Shown piece after piece: positions 8,894 through 17,876 of a stretch of 64,000 bases of DNA (its first letter is position 1; each line of letters starts with the position of its first letter). The position numbers and the translations under genes are program-made. The DNA is from Alphaproteobacteria bacterium (GTDB lineage Bacteria > Pseudomonadota > Alphaproteobacteria > Geminicoccales > Geminicoccaceae), in contig JALSIM010000039.1 in the NCBI GenBank assembly GCA_026990035.1, forward strand, positions 57,834 to 121,833, given 5' to 3'. The notes beneath the pieces are model-generated. The model worked only from the letters and a program-made list of their open reading frames with translations. It was not told where the DNA came from and searched no databases.

Positions 8894-10558
8894 ATGGCTT
8901 CCGCAACCGCATCCTCCCGAGCCTACCGGGTTCTCGCCCGAGCCTACCGGCCGCAGCGCCTCTCGGAGCTGGTCGGTCAGGAAGCCATGGTGCGGACCCT
9001 CGAGCACGCCTTCCGCTCGGGACGCATCGCCCATGCCTTCCTGCTCGCCGGGATCCGCGGCATCGGCAAGACGACGACCGCCCGGATCATCGCCCGCGGC
9101 CTCAACTGCACCGGCGCCGACGGTCGCGGCGGGCCGACCACCGAGCCCTGCGGTGAATGCGAGAGCTGCCGGGCCATTCTCGAGGAGCGCTCCCTCGACG
9201 TCATCGAGACCGACGCCGCCTCCCACACCGGCAAGGAGGACGTCCGGGAGATCATCGAAGGCGTCAAATACGCACCGAGCGCATCGCGCTTCAAGGTCTA
9301 CATCTTCGACGAAGTGCACATGCTCTCGGACAAGGCCTGGAATTCGCTCCTCAAGACGGTCGAGGAGCCGCCGCCGCACGTCAAGTTCATCTTCGCCACC
9401 ACCGAGCTCCGCAAGGTTCCGGTGACCGTGCTGTCGCGCTGCCAGCGCTTCGATCTGCGCCGCGTGGACGGCGAACGGCTCGTCGCCCATCTCCGGGAGA
9501 TCTGCACCAGGGAGAAGGTGGGTGCCGAGCCGCGGGCGCTGGCCCTGATCGCGAGGGCGGCCGAAGGCTCGGTGCGGGATGCCCTCTCGCTGCTCGATCA
9601 GGCGGTGGCGACCACCGACGGCGAGGTCACGGCGGCGGAGATCGAGGCGATGCTGGGTCTCGCCGACCGTACCCGGCTGCTCGATCTCTACGAGGACGTC
9701 CTCGCCGGCCGCACCCGGGAAGCGATCGTCCGCTTCACCGAGCTCTACGGGCTGGGCGCCGATCCGGCGGCGGTGATCCGCGATCTTCTGGAGATCACCC
9801 ACTGGCTCACGCGCATCAGACTCGACGCCGGCGGCGCGCTGGAGGCGGCCTTCGATTCCGCGAGCGTGGCCCGGGCGCGGAAGATGGCCGAAGGGGCGTC
9901 CCATCCGGTCCTCCAGCGGCTGTGGCAGATGCTGCTCAAGGGACTCGAGGACGTCCGTCTCTCGCCCGATGCCTGGGCGGCGGCGGAAATGCTGCTCGTG
10001 CGCCTGACCTGCGTCGGCGATTTGCCGCCACCGGGGGAACTCGCCCGGCTGCTGCGCGAGGATCGCGGGGAGGCCGCGCGCCCGGCGGCCGGCGCGGCGC
10101 CTCCGCCGGCCGCGACGGTACCGGCACCACGGGCGGAGACGTCCCGGGAACCGCTGGAGATCGCCGACTTTCCTTCCCTGGTGGAGATCCTGAAAAGGCA
10201 CGGCGAGCCCCTCCTGGCGGCGGCGCTCTACGAGAGCGCGCATCTCGTCGGCTTCGAGGAGGGCCGCATCGTGCTGCGCCTCGAGCCCGGCGTGTCGAGC
10301 GATCTTCCCAACCAGCTCGCGCGGGTCCTCCGGCGCCTCACCGGGCGGCGCTGGGTGGTCGCCCTCGGCCGCGAGGCGGGCGCGCCCACGCTCGCCCGGC
10401 AGCGGGCCGAGGAACGTCGCCGAAGGATCGAGGCGGTTCGGGAGGATCCGCTGGTCCGGGCCGCTCTCGAAACCTTTCCGGGTGCCAGGATCGTCGATGT
10501 CCGGAGGGGCGGCGATCCGCCGGCATCGACCGATCAGCGAAAGACGGGGAAAACATGA
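8894..10558 (+). CDS. dnaX: DNA polymerase III subunits gamma/tau
   Basis: The clamp-loader ATPase. The 554-residue protein begins at the ATG 8894 (MASATASSRAYRVLARAYRP); an upstream extension of the frame would run through ffs and is rejected. It has Walker A GIRGIGKTTTARIIA, the zinc-binding cysteines CTGADG...CGECESC, and the DEVHMLS Walker B sequence. The C-terminal third carries an Ala/Pro-rich linker and a tau-like domain. The stop overlaps the ybaB start (ATGA), indicating translational coupling. Confidence 0.95.
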   Translation: MASATASSRAYRVLARAYRPQRLSELVGQEAMVRTLEHAFRSGRIAHAFLLAGIRGIGKTTTARIIARGLNCTGADGRGGPTTEPCGECESCRAILEERSLDVIETDAASHTGKEDVREIIEGVKYAPSASRFKVYIFDEVHMLSDKAWNSLLKTVEEPPPHVKFIFATTELRKVPVTVLSRCQRFDLRRVDGERLVAHLREICTREKVGAEPRALALIARAAEGSVRDALSLLDQAVATTDGEVTAAEIEAMLGLADRTRLLDLYEDVLAGRTREAIVRFTELYGLGADPAAVIRDLLEITHWLTRIRLDAGGALEAAFDSASVARARKMAEGASHPVLQRLWQMLLKGLEDVRLSPDAWAAAEMLLVRLTCVGDLPPPGELARLLREDRGEAARPAAGAAPPPAATVPAPRAETSREPLEIADFPSLVEILKRHGEPLLAAALYESAHLVGFEEGRIVLRLEPGVSSDLPNQLARVLRRLTGRRWVVALGREAGAPTLARQRAEERRRRIEAVREDPLVRAALETFPGARIVDVRRGGDPPASTDQRKTGKT

Positions 10559-10878
10559 AGAACCTCGCCAACATGTTCAAGGAAGCGCAGAAGCTCCAGG
10601 AGCGCATGAACGAGATGCAGGCGCGCCTCGCCGAGCTCGAGGTGGAGGGCCGCGCCGGCGGCGGCATGGTCCGGGTGGTGATGGACGGCCGGGGACAGAT
10701 GCGCGGGATCAAGATCGACAAGTCTCTCGTCGATCCCGAGGAGGTAGAGATCCTGGAGGATCTGATCCTCGCCGCCGCCAACGACGCCAAGGGCAAGATC
10801 GAGGCGCGGGTGCAGGAGGAGATGGCCAAGCTCACGGGCGGGCTCCCGCTGCCGCCGGGAATGAAGCTGCCCTTCTGA
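10555..10878 (+). CDS. YbaB/EbfC family nucleoid-associated protein
   Basis: A small DNA-binding protein (107 residues) of the YbaB/EbfC family. The N-terminus MKNLANMFKEAQKLQERMNE and the segment GMVRVVMDGRGQMRGIKID are diagnostic, and the C-terminal tail GLPLPPGMKLPF is the usual family ending. It is encoded between dnaX and recR, the conserved dnaX-ybaB-recR operon linked to replication and repair. Confidence 0.95.
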   Translation: MKNLANMFKEAQKLQERMNEMQARLAELEVEGRAGGGMVRVVMDGRGQMRGIKIDKSLVDPEEVEILEDLILAAANDAKGKIEARVQEEMAKLTGGLPLPPGMKLPF

Positions 10879-10885
10879 AGCGCGC

Positions 10886-11482
10886 ATGGCCGCCGCCGAA
10901 ATCGACCGGCTGATCCGTCTGCTCGCCCGGTTGCCGGGGCTCGGTCCCCGCTCCGCCCAGCGGGCGGCCCTGGCGATGCTCCGGCGTCCGGAGGTCCTGA
11001 TGACGCCGCTCGCCCAGGCGCTGCTCGAATGTGCGAGCCGCATCGGCCGCTGCCGGGTCTGCGGCAATCTCGACAGCCGCGATCCCTGCACGATCTGCAG
11101 CGACGAAGGTCGCGACGCGGCCCTCGTCTGCGTGGTGGAGGAGGTCGAGGATCTCTGGGCCATGGAGCGGGCATCCAGCTTCCGCGGCCGCTATCACGTG
11201 CTCGGCGGCACCCTTTCCGCGCTCGAGGAAGTGGGGCCGGACGAACTCGGGATCGGCCGACTCCTCGCGCGGGTCGCCGAGGATGCGGTGCGCGAGGTCA
11301 TTCTCGGCCTCGGCGCCACGGTGGAAGGGCAGACGACGGCCCACTATCTGGCCGAGCGGCTGCGGCCGCTGGGCGTCACTGTCACCCGGCTCGGCCAGGG
11401 GGTTCCGATCGGCGGTGAACTCAACTATCTCGATGAAGGCACACTCGACGCCGCGCTGCGCGCCCGTCGGCCGGTCGGCTGA
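10886..11482 (+). CDS. recR: Recombination mediator RecR
   Basis: RecR works with RecO/RecF to load RecA at gaps. The 198-residue protein has the helix-hairpin-helix region LARLPGLGPRSAQRAAL, the C4 zinc finger CRVCGNLDSRDPCTIC at about residues 57-72, the Toprim domain (VVEEVEDLWAMERA...GGTLSALEEVGPDEL) and the C-terminal GVPIGGELNYLDEGTL Walker-B-like motif. It lies 7 bp behind ybaB. Confidence 0.97.
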   Translation: MAAAEIDRLIRLLARLPGLGPRSAQRAALAMLRRPEVLMTPLAQALLECASRIGRCRVCGNLDSRDPCTICSDEGRDAALVCVVEEVEDLWAMERASSFRGRYHVLGGTLSALEEVGPDELGIGRLLARVAEDAVREVILGLGATVEGQTTAHYLAERLRPLGVTVTRLGQGVPIGGELNYLDEGTLDAALRARRPVG

Positions 11483-11499
11483 GGCGTGGCGCGGGACAG

Positions 11500-12024
11500 A
11501 TGGATCCGGAGATGGCGATTCTGCGCATTCTCGAAGTCCCGCATCCCGTCCTCAAGAGACGGGCCGCTCCCGTCGAGCGGATCGACGAGGAGGTCCGCCG
11601 CCTGGTGCGGGACATGTTCGAGACCATGTACGAGGCCCCGGGCATCGGCCTCGCCGCACCGCAGGTGGGAGTCGGCAGGCGGGTCTGCGTGATCGACGTG
11701 AGCGAGGAGAAGAACCGGCCGCTGTGCCTCGTCAATCCCCGCATCACCTGGCGGTCGGAGAACCTCGCGACCGCCGAGGAGGGATGTCTGAGCCTGCCCG
11801 ATCAGTACGCCGAGGTGACCCGGCCGGAGGCGGTGGAGGTCCTCTATCTCGACGAGAACGGCGCGGAGAGAAGCCTGCGCGCCGAAGGACTTCTCGCGCG
11901 CTGCATCCAGCACGAGGTCGATCATCTCGACGGGATTCTCTTCATCGACCACATCTCGGCCCTCAAGCGCAACATGATCCTGCGCAAGCTGGCCAAGGCC
12001 CGTCGCCTCAAGGCCAGCGCCTGA
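11500..12024 (+). CDS. def: Peptide deformylase
   Basis: Removes the N-formyl group from nascent proteins. All three metal-site motifs are present: GIGLAAPQ, EGCLSLP and QHEVDHLDG. The protein has 174 residues, normal for type I enzymes. The start ATG at 11500 is supported by position; a later ATG four codons on (MAILRILEVPHPVL) matches the usual N-terminus slightly better. It is followed by fmt with 7 bp between. Confidence 0.96.
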   Translation: MDPEMAILRILEVPHPVLKRRAAPVERIDEEVRRLVRDMFETMYEAPGIGLAAPQVGVGRRVCVIDVSEEKNRPLCLVNPRITWRSENLATAEEGCLSLPDQYAEVTRPEAVEVLYLDENGAERSLRAEGLLARCIQHEVDHLDGILFIDHISALKRNMILRKLAKARRLKASA

Positions 12025-12031
12025 GGCGGCC

Positions 12032-12949
12032 GTGGCGCGCCTCCTGTTCATGGGCAGCGGCGCCTTCGGCGTGGCCTCCCTGGAACGCCTGGTCCGGCGG
12101 CACCGGATCCTCGCCGTCTACACCCAGCCGCCGCGGCCGGCGGGTCGTGGCCACGGCGTACGGCGGTCGCCGGTGCACGAGGCCGCGCTGGGCCACGGCA
12201 TCGGCGAGATCCGGACACCGGGTTCCCTCGAAGCGCCCGAGATCCAGGCCGAGTTCGCCGCGCTCGGGGCCGATCTCGCCGTCGTCGCCGCTTACGGGCT
12301 GATCCTGCCGGCCCCGGTGCTCGAGGCGCCGCGGGCGGGTTGCGTCAACATCCACGCCTCCCTGCTCCCCCGCTGGCGGGGAGCGGCGCCGATCCAGCGG
12401 GCGATCGAGGCCGGTGACGAGAAGACCGGCGTTTCCTTCTTCGTCATGGACGAGGGGCTGGACACCGGACCGGTACTGGCGATGTTCGAGACGCCCATCG
12501 GCCCGGAGACGCGCGCCGGCACCCTTCACGACCGGCTGGCGGAACTCGCCGCCGAACATGTCGCGGAGGTGGTGGAAGGCTATCTCTCGGGGGAGCTGCG
12601 GCCGCGGCCCCAGCCCACGGTCGGCGCCACCTACGCGAAGAAGCTCCGCAAGGAGGAGGGCCACCTCGATTTCACCGCGCCGGCGGCGGTGCTCGAACGC
12701 CGCATCCGGGCCTTCGATCCCTGGCCCGGATGCTGGTGCTTCTGGCGGGAAACCCGTATCAGGGTGCTGGAGGCCCGCGTGGTTCCGGGCAGCGGCACGC
12801 CCGGGACGGTGATCGCCCTGCCGCTGACGGTGGCCTGCGGCGAGGCGGCGCTGGCCGTCGCCCGGGTGCAGCGGGAGGGACGCAGGCCGATGGGGGCCGA
12901 GGAACTGCAACGCGGCTTTCCGATCCCGCTCGGTGCCCGTCTGTCCTGA
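12032..12949 (+). CDS. fmt: Methionyl-tRNA formyltransferase
   Basis: Formylates initiator Met-tRNA using 10-formyltetrahydrofolate. The GTG start at 12032 opens LLFMGSGAFGVASLERL. The formyltransferase core contains VNIHASLLPRWRGAAPIQRA with the catalytic Asn-His and the downstream TGVSFFVMDEGLDTGP. The C-terminal OB-like tRNA-binding domain follows (RIRAFDPWPG). The 305 residues fit the family. It is the operational partner of def, directly upstream. Confidence 0.96.
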   Translation: MARLLFMGSGAFGVASLERLVRRHRILAVYTQPPRPAGRGHGVRRSPVHEAALGHGIGEIRTPGSLEAPEIQAEFAALGADLAVVAAYGLILPAPVLEAPRAGCVNIHASLLPRWRGAAPIQRAIEAGDEKTGVSFFVMDEGLDTGPVLAMFETPIGPETRAGTLHDRLAELAAEHVAEVVEGYLSGELRPRPQPTVGATYAKKLRKEEGHLDFTAPAAVLERRIRAFDPWPGCWCFWRETRIRVLEARVVPGSGTPGTVIALPLTVACGEAALAVARVQREGRRPMGAEELQRGFPIPLGARLS

Positions 12950-12963
12950 ACCGGAGCTCCGGG

Positions 12964-13707
12964 GTGCCCCGCTACCGCCTGACCCTCGAATACGACGGGC
13001 GAGCCTTCCTCGGCTGGCAGCGCCAGGCATCCGGCCCGTCGATCCAGCAGGCGGTCGAAGAGGCGATCCACGCCTTCTGCGGCGAGACGAGGACGGTCCA
13101 CGCCGCCGGCCGTACCGACGCCGGGGTCCACGCCCTGGCCCAGGTGGCGCACGTGGATCTCGAGCGCGATTTTCCGCCCGAGCGGGTGATGGGGGCACTG
13201 AACGCCCATCTCCGTCCGCATCCGGTGGCGGTGCTGGAGGTGCGCCGCGTGACGACCGATTTCCACGCCCGGTTCTCGGCCGGCGAGCGTCGCTATCTCT
13301 ATCGGATCCTCAACCGCCGGGCGCCGCCCGCCCTCGATCGCGGACGGGTCTGGCATCTGGTCCGACCGCTCGAGGTGGAGCGCATGCAGGAAGCGGCGGG
13401 GCTCCTCCTCGGCCGTCACGATTTCACCAGTTTCCGCGACAGCCAATGTCAGGCCCGCTCGCCCCTGAAGACGCTGCGCCGGCTCCACCTCCAGCGCCGA
13501 GGCGAGATCGTCGAGATCCACGCCGCCGCCCGGTCCTTCCTCCACCACCAGGTCCGCATCATGGTGGGGACCCTGGTCCAGGTGGGCACCGGCAGACGGC
13601 CGATCTCCTGGGTGGCGGAAGTGCTGGCGGCCCGCGACCGGTCCCGCGCCGGTCCCACCGCTCCGGCCGAGGGACTCTATTTCGCCGGCGCCGATTACGA
13701 TCCGTAG
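12964..13707 (+). CDS. truA: tRNA pseudouridine(38-40) synthase TruA
   Basis: Modifies uridines 38-40 in the anticodon arm. The GTG start at 12964 is followed by PRYRLTLEYDGRAFLGWQRQ, the standard TruA N-terminus. The catalytic aspartate lies in AAGRTDAGVHALAQ, and the C-terminal half has RSFLHHQVRIMVGTLVQVG. 247 residues, normal length. It closes the def-fmt-truA run and its end overlaps the converging membrane-protein gene by 13 bp. Confidence 0.95.
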   Translation: MPRYRLTLEYDGRAFLGWQRQASGPSIQQAVEEAIHAFCGETRTVHAAGRTDAGVHALAQVAHVDLERDFPPERVMGALNAHLRPHPVAVLEVRRVTTDFHARFSAGERRYLYRILNRRAPPALDRGRVWHLVRPLEVERMQEAAGLLLGRHDFTSFRDSQCQARSPLKTLRRLHLQRRGEIVEIHAAARSFLHHQVRIMVGTLVQVGTGRRPISWVAEVLAARDRSRAGPTAPAEGLYFAGADYDP

Positions 13708-14264
13708 AGCAGCGAGGAAACCGTCCGGTCGACCAGGATGCCGGTCAGCAGATCGGCGGCGACGAAACCGCCGGCGATGCCTCCCGTGGTCTCCAGCGCC
13801 TGGCGCGCCACCAGCCACTGGTAGAAAACGACGGCGACGAAGGTGGCGAGCACCAGCAGCGCCGCCACCGCCATGGGCAGGATCGTGCTCGCCGCCACCG
13901 CCGCGGTCAGCGCCGCCGCCTGCAGCACCGAGGCCCAGTTGTCGGCGACGATGAGGGCCACGTAGCGATGCTCGAGACCGAACAACCGCACGAGGAGAAT
14001 GGCCACCAGCGGAAAGGCCGCCCAGTCCACCACATAGGCGACCGTACGCACCAGCACGACGAGGGCGAGCCCGGCCGGCATCCCGCTCGTCCCGTAATCG
14101 ACCGCCAGCATGAACAGATAGAAGGGGGCGACCAGCACGGCGGCGAAGAACGAACGCCAGAAGCCCTCGACGGAAAGATCGAACCAGCTCATGGCCGCGG
14201 GATCGCGCCGCCACAGCAGCCAGGCGCCGGTCAGAGCCCTGGCAATCTCCTGGCGGCCGGGCAT
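13695..14264 (-). CDS. Conserved integral membrane protein of unknown function
   Basis: A 189-residue protein with about five hydrophobic segments (FFAAVLVAPFYLFMLAV, ALVVLVRTVAYVVDWAAF, VLQAAALTAAVAAST, AVAALLVLATFVAVVFYQ, and GGIAGGFVAADLLTGILV). The start ATG at 14262-14264 overlaps the dapE TAA as TAATG, so it is coupled to dapE. No catalytic motif is visible. Homologues behind dapE are common in alphaproteobacteria, but I cannot assign a function. Confidence 0.8.
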   Translation of the reverse strand: MPGRQEIARALTGAWLLWRRDPAAMSWFDLSVEGFWRSFFAAVLVAPFYLFMLAVDYGTSGMPAGLALVVLVRTVAYVVDWAAFPLVAILLVRLFGLEHRYVALIVADNWASVLQAAALTAAVAASTILPMAVAALLVLATFVAVVFYQWLVARQALETTGGIAGGFVAADLLTGILVDRTVSSLLYGS

Positions 14265-15415
14265 TACGCCCACCGCTGGAAAAAGCGCTCGAGAAAGGCG
14301 AGATAGATACGGGTCAGCGTTTCGATGTCGGCCACCTCCACCGCCTCGTCGGCCTGGTGCATGGTCCGGCCCACGATACCCAATTCGATCACCGGACAAT
14401 AGCGGCGAACGAAGCGGGCGTCGGAGGTGCCGCCCGAGGTGTCGAGCCGCGGCGGCCGGCCCCGGACCTCCGCCACCGCCGCCCCGAGGATCTCGCTGAG
14501 CGGGCCGGGCGGCGTGAGGAACGCCTCGCCGCTGCACCTGCACTCGAGTTCGTAGCGACCGCCGCAGGCATCGAGACGGTCGCGGACGAGCCGTTCGAGA
14601 CCCCGCCGGTCGTGGCGGTCGTTGAAACGGATGTTGAAGACCGCCTCCGCCCGCCCCGGGATCACGTTGGCCGCGGGATTGCCGATGTCGATGGTGGTGA
14701 TCTGCAGACTCGAGGGCTCGAAATGGGCACTGCCCGGATCGAGCGGATCGGCGATCAGGGCGTGGAGCATGGCGACCAGCCGGTGGGCCGCGTTGTCGGC
14801 CCGCTGCGGATAGGCGACGTGTCCCGACCGGCCGCGGACCGTCAGCCGGCAGGTGAGCGAACCGCGGCGTCCGATCTTGGCGAGATCGCCGACCTCCTCC
14901 ACCGAGGTCGGCTCGCCCACCAGGCAGGCGGCGAAGCGTTCGCCTTCCGCGACCAGGCATTCGAGCAGCCGGCGGGTGCCGTTCACCGCCTCGCCCTCCT
15001 CGTCGGCGGTGATCAAGAGGGCGATCGAGCCCGGCGGATCGCCGTGGCGCTCGAGGAAACGGCCGACCGCGGCGAGGAAGGCGGCGATGCCGCTCTTCAT
15101 GTCGGCGGCACCGCGGCCGAACAGCCGGCCGTCCCTGATCACGGCGGCGAAGGGATCGACGCTCCAGGCGTCGGGATCGCCGGCCGGCACCACATCGACG
15201 TGCCCGGCGAAGGCCAGCAGCGGGTCTTTCCCGCCCAGCCGCGCGTAGAGATTTTCCACCGCCTTCTCGCCTTCGCCGAAACGCAGGCGGCGGCAGGAGA
15301 AACCCATCGCGACCAGGACCTTCTCGAGAATCGCGAAACAACCGGCGTCGGCCGGGGTCACGCTCGGGCAGCGAACCAGATCGCGCGTGAGGGCGACCGG
15401 ATCGGGTGCCGCCAT
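14264..15415 (-). CDS. dapE: Succinyl-diaminopimelate desuccinylase
   Basis: Hydrolyses N-succinyl-LL-diaminopimelate in lysine and cell-wall synthesis. An M20 zinc peptidase of 383 residues with AFAGHVDVVPAGD (first metal ligands), GRGAADMKSGIAAFLAA, ITADEEGEAVNGT (catalytic Glu) and TSGGTSDARF near the C-terminus. The ATG at 15413-15415 overlaps the dapD stop. It acts two steps after DapD, encoded just upstream, so the two genes form a pathway pair. Confidence 0.96.
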   Translation of the reverse strand: MAAPDPVALTRDLVRCPSVTPADAGCFAILEKVLVAMGFSCRRLRFGEGEKAVENLYARLGGKDPLLAFAGHVDVVPAGDPDAWSVDPFAAVIRDGRLFGRGAADMKSGIAAFLAAVGRFLERHGDPPGSIALLITADEEGEAVNGTRRLLECLVAEGERFAACLVGEPTSVEEVGDLAKIGRRGSLTCRLTVRGRSGHVAYPQRADNAAHRLVAMLHALIADPLDPGSAHFEPSSLQITTIDIGNPAANVIPGRAEAVFNIRFNDRHDRRGLERLVRDRLDACGGRYELECRCSGEAFLTPPGPLSEILGAAVAEVRGRPPRLDTSGGTSDARFVRRYCPVIELGIVGRTMHQADEAVEVADIETLTRIYLAFLERFFQRWA

Positions 15416-16257
15416 CACTCGCGCAGGAGATCGTTGATCGAGGTCTTGGCCCGGGTTCCGGCATCGACCCGCTTGACGATCACCGCACAGTAGAGACCCG
15501 GCCCCGGGCGGCCATCGGCGAGCGGCCGACCGGGCAGCGAGCCCGGCACGACCACCGAATAGGCGGGCACCCGGCCGGTGAAGATCTCGCCGGTGGCACG
15601 ATCGACGATCTTGGTCGAGGCGCCGATGTAGACCCCCATCGAGATCACCGCACCCTGCTCGACCACCACCCCTTCGGCGATCTCGCTGCGGGCACCGATG
15701 AAGCAGTCGTCCTCGATGATCACCGGATTGGCCTGGAGCGGCTCCAGCACCCCGCCGATCCCGGCACCGCCCGAAATGTGGCAGTTGCGGCCGATCTGCG
15801 CGCAGGAGCCGACGGTGGCCCAGGTGTCGATCATCGTCCCCGCCCCGATGTAGGCACCGATGTTGACGAAACAGGGCATCAGCACGACGCCCGGGGCGAT
15901 GTACGCCGACCGCCGGACGACGCAGCCGGGGACCGCCCGGAAGCCGGCGGCGCGGAAACGCCCGGCATCCCAGCCGGCGAATTTGGAGGGCACCTTGTCC
16001 CACCAGACGGCACCGCCCGGCCCACCGGGAACGATCTCCATATCGTTGAGACGGAAGGAAAGGAGGACCGCCTTCTTCAGCCATTGATGCACGATCCAGC
16101 CGGTGGCGGTCTTCTCGGCCACCCGGAAGGTTCCCTCGTCGAGCCCGGCGAGGGCGGTCTCGACGGCCTCGCGGACGATGCCTCCCGTCTGCGGATCGAG
16201 CTCGTCCCGCTTTTCCCAGGCCTCTTCGACGGCCACTCTGAGTGCCTCGACCTCCAT
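15415..16257 (-). CDS. dapD: Tetrahydrodipicolinate N-succinyltransferase
   Basis: Transfers succinyl from succinyl-CoA to tetrahydrodipicolinate. The 280-residue protein has a helical N-terminal domain and a left-handed beta helix built of hexapeptide repeats ([20 protein letters not shown], then [19 protein letters not shown]), followed by the conserved [20 protein letters not shown] segment. First gene of the dapD-dapE-membrane protein operon. Confidence 0.97.
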   Translation of the reverse strand: MEVEALRVAVEEAWEKRDELDPQTGGIVREAVETALAGLDEGTFRVAEKTATGWIVHQWLKKAVLLSFRLNDMEIVPGGPGGAVWWDKVPSKFAGWDAGRFRAAGFRAVPGCVVRRSAYIAPGVVLMPCFVNIGAYIGAGTMIDTWATVGSCAQIGRNCHISGGAGIGGVLEPLQANPVIIEDDCFIGARSEIAEGVVVEQGAVISMGVYIGASTKIVDRATGEIFTGRVPAYSVVVPGSLPGRPLADGRPGPGLYCAVIVKRVDAGTRAKTSINDLLRE

Positions 16258-16349
16258 CGCCCTTTTCCTCCCGTCCGCGGCCGGCGTAAGGTACTGCGCG
16301 ACCGCACCCTGTCAACTCGACCGGCCGATCTTCGGAGAAACCGTCAGCG

Positions 16350-17810
16350 ATGCCGCCACCGGCCGCCTTTCTGGAGACTTGCAGCCGCCTTCTCGGCGGG
16401 GACGGGGTCCTCGGCGGCGAGGAGGCGACCGCGCCCTACGCCGTCGATTTCTGGGGGCAGCATCGCGGCCGGGCCGCGTTCGTGCTGCTGCCGCGGCGGA
16501 CCGAGGAGGTGGCCGGCATCCTCGCCGCCGCCAGCGCCCATCGGGTGCCGATCGTCCCCCAGGGCGGCAACACCGGGCTGGTGGCGGGTGGCATTCCGGA
16601 CGGCTCGGGCGAGCAGGTGATCCTCAGCCTGTCGCGGATGGAGCGGATCCGGGAGCGGGATCCGGCGGGCGAATATCTGGTCGCCGAAGCCGGCTGTCTG
16701 CTCGCCCGCGTCCAGGAGGAAGCGGAAAAGGCGGGCCGGATGTTCCCGTTGAGTCTCGGCGCCGAGGGTTCCTGCCGCATCGGCGGCAACCTTTCCACCA
16801 ACGCCGGGGGGGTGAACGTGCTGCGCTACGGCATGGCCCGCCAGCTCGTGCTGGGTCTCGAGGTGGTGCTGGCCGACGGCCGGGTCTGGAACGGCCTGAA
16901 GCCGCTCCTCAAGGACAACACCGGCTACGATCTCAAGCAGCTCTTCATCGGCGCCGAGGGCACCCTCGGGGTGATCACCGCCGCCTGTCTGAGGCTTTTC
17001 CCCGCCCCGCGCGAGCGGGTGACCATCTGGCTCGCGATCGCCCGCCCCGAGGACGCCCTCCTGCTGCTGCGGCGGTTCCGCGATGCCTTCGGCGAGCTGA
17101 TCTCCAGCTTCGAACTCCTGACCGGCTTCGGGGTCCGGGCCGCGGTCGAGCATCTGCCGGGGGTGCGCAGCCCGCTCGCCGGCGATCACGATTGGCATCT
17201 CCTAGTCGAGCTTTCCTGGAACCTGCGCCGGGGTCTCGCCGGACCCGCCGAAGAGCTCCTCGCGGAGCTGTTCGAGGAGGGGCTGGTGGCCGATGGCACC
17301 ATCGCCGCCAGCGAGGCGCAGCGGGCGATGCTCTGGCGGATCCGGGAAGGACAGAGCGAGGCCACCCGCCAGATGGGAGAAATCGTCAGGAGCGACGTGG
17401 CGGTGGCGCCGACCCGTCTGCCGGACCTCATCCGTCGTATGCAGGACTTCGTCCGTGAGCAGATGCCGGAAATCGTGCTCATTCCCTTCGGTCACGTCGG
17501 GGACGGGAACCTGCATTTCAATTTCGTGGTGCCGCCGGAACGGGTGGCGGCGTGGCGGCCGCGGCTGCTCGAGCGGCTGGTCGAGGAGGTGGTGGGCCTC
17601 GGCGGCTCCTTCAGCGCCGAGCACGGAATCGGCCGATCGAAGGTGGCCGAGCTCCTCCGCTACAAGCCGGCCGTCGAACTCGAGCTCATGCGGCGGCTCA
17701 AGACCCTGTTCGACCCGCTGGGCATTCTCAATCCGGGCGTCATCCTGCCCCGACAGCCGGAGGGCGGGGGAGGGATCCGCGGCCCGGCGGCCGCGAAACC
17801 GCCGGCCTGA
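16350..17810 (+). CDS. FAD-binding 2-hydroxyacid dehydrogenase (D-2-hydroxyglutarate/D-lactate dehydrogenase family)
   Basis: A 486-residue flavoprotein of the GlcD/D-lactate dehydrogenase type. It has the FAD-binding PQGGNTGLVAGG motif near residue 70, the GGNLSTNAGGVNVLRYG loop and the GAEGTLGVITAACLRLFP stretch. The C-terminal substrate domain holds HVGDGNLHFN and the closing SAEHGIGRSK. This last motif is typical of D-2-hydroxyglutarate dehydrogenases, which oxidise D-2-hydroxyglutarate to 2-oxoglutarate. D-lactate is an alternative substrate. It is divergent from dapD. Confidence 0.88.
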   Translation: MPPPAAFLETCSRLLGGDGVLGGEEATAPYAVDFWGQHRGRAAFVLLPRRTEEVAGILAAASAHRVPIVPQGGNTGLVAGGIPDGSGEQVILSLSRMERIRERDPAGEYLVAEAGCLLARVQEEAEKAGRMFPLSLGAEGSCRIGGNLSTNAGGVNVLRYGMARQLVLGLEVVLADGRVWNGLKPLLKDNTGYDLKQLFIGAEGTLGVITAACLRLFPAPRERVTIWLAIARPEDALLLLRRFRDAFGELISSFELLTGFGVRAAVEHLPGVRSPLAGDHDWHLLVELSWNLRRGLAGPAEELLAELFEEGLVADGTIAASEAQRAMLWRIREGQSEATRQMGEIVRSDVAVAPTRLPDLIRRMQDFVREQMPEIVLIPFGHVGDGNLHFNFVVPPERVAAWRPRLLERLVEEVVGLGGSFSAEHGIGRSKVAELLRYKPAVELELMRRLKTLFDPLGILNPGVILPRQPEGGGGIRGPAAAKPPA

Positions 17811-17876
17811 CCTTGCGGGGGTGACGGTCTCGGGTGCATATCGCCGGCAGCCCATGCGCAGTTTCCGGCCCGGGGA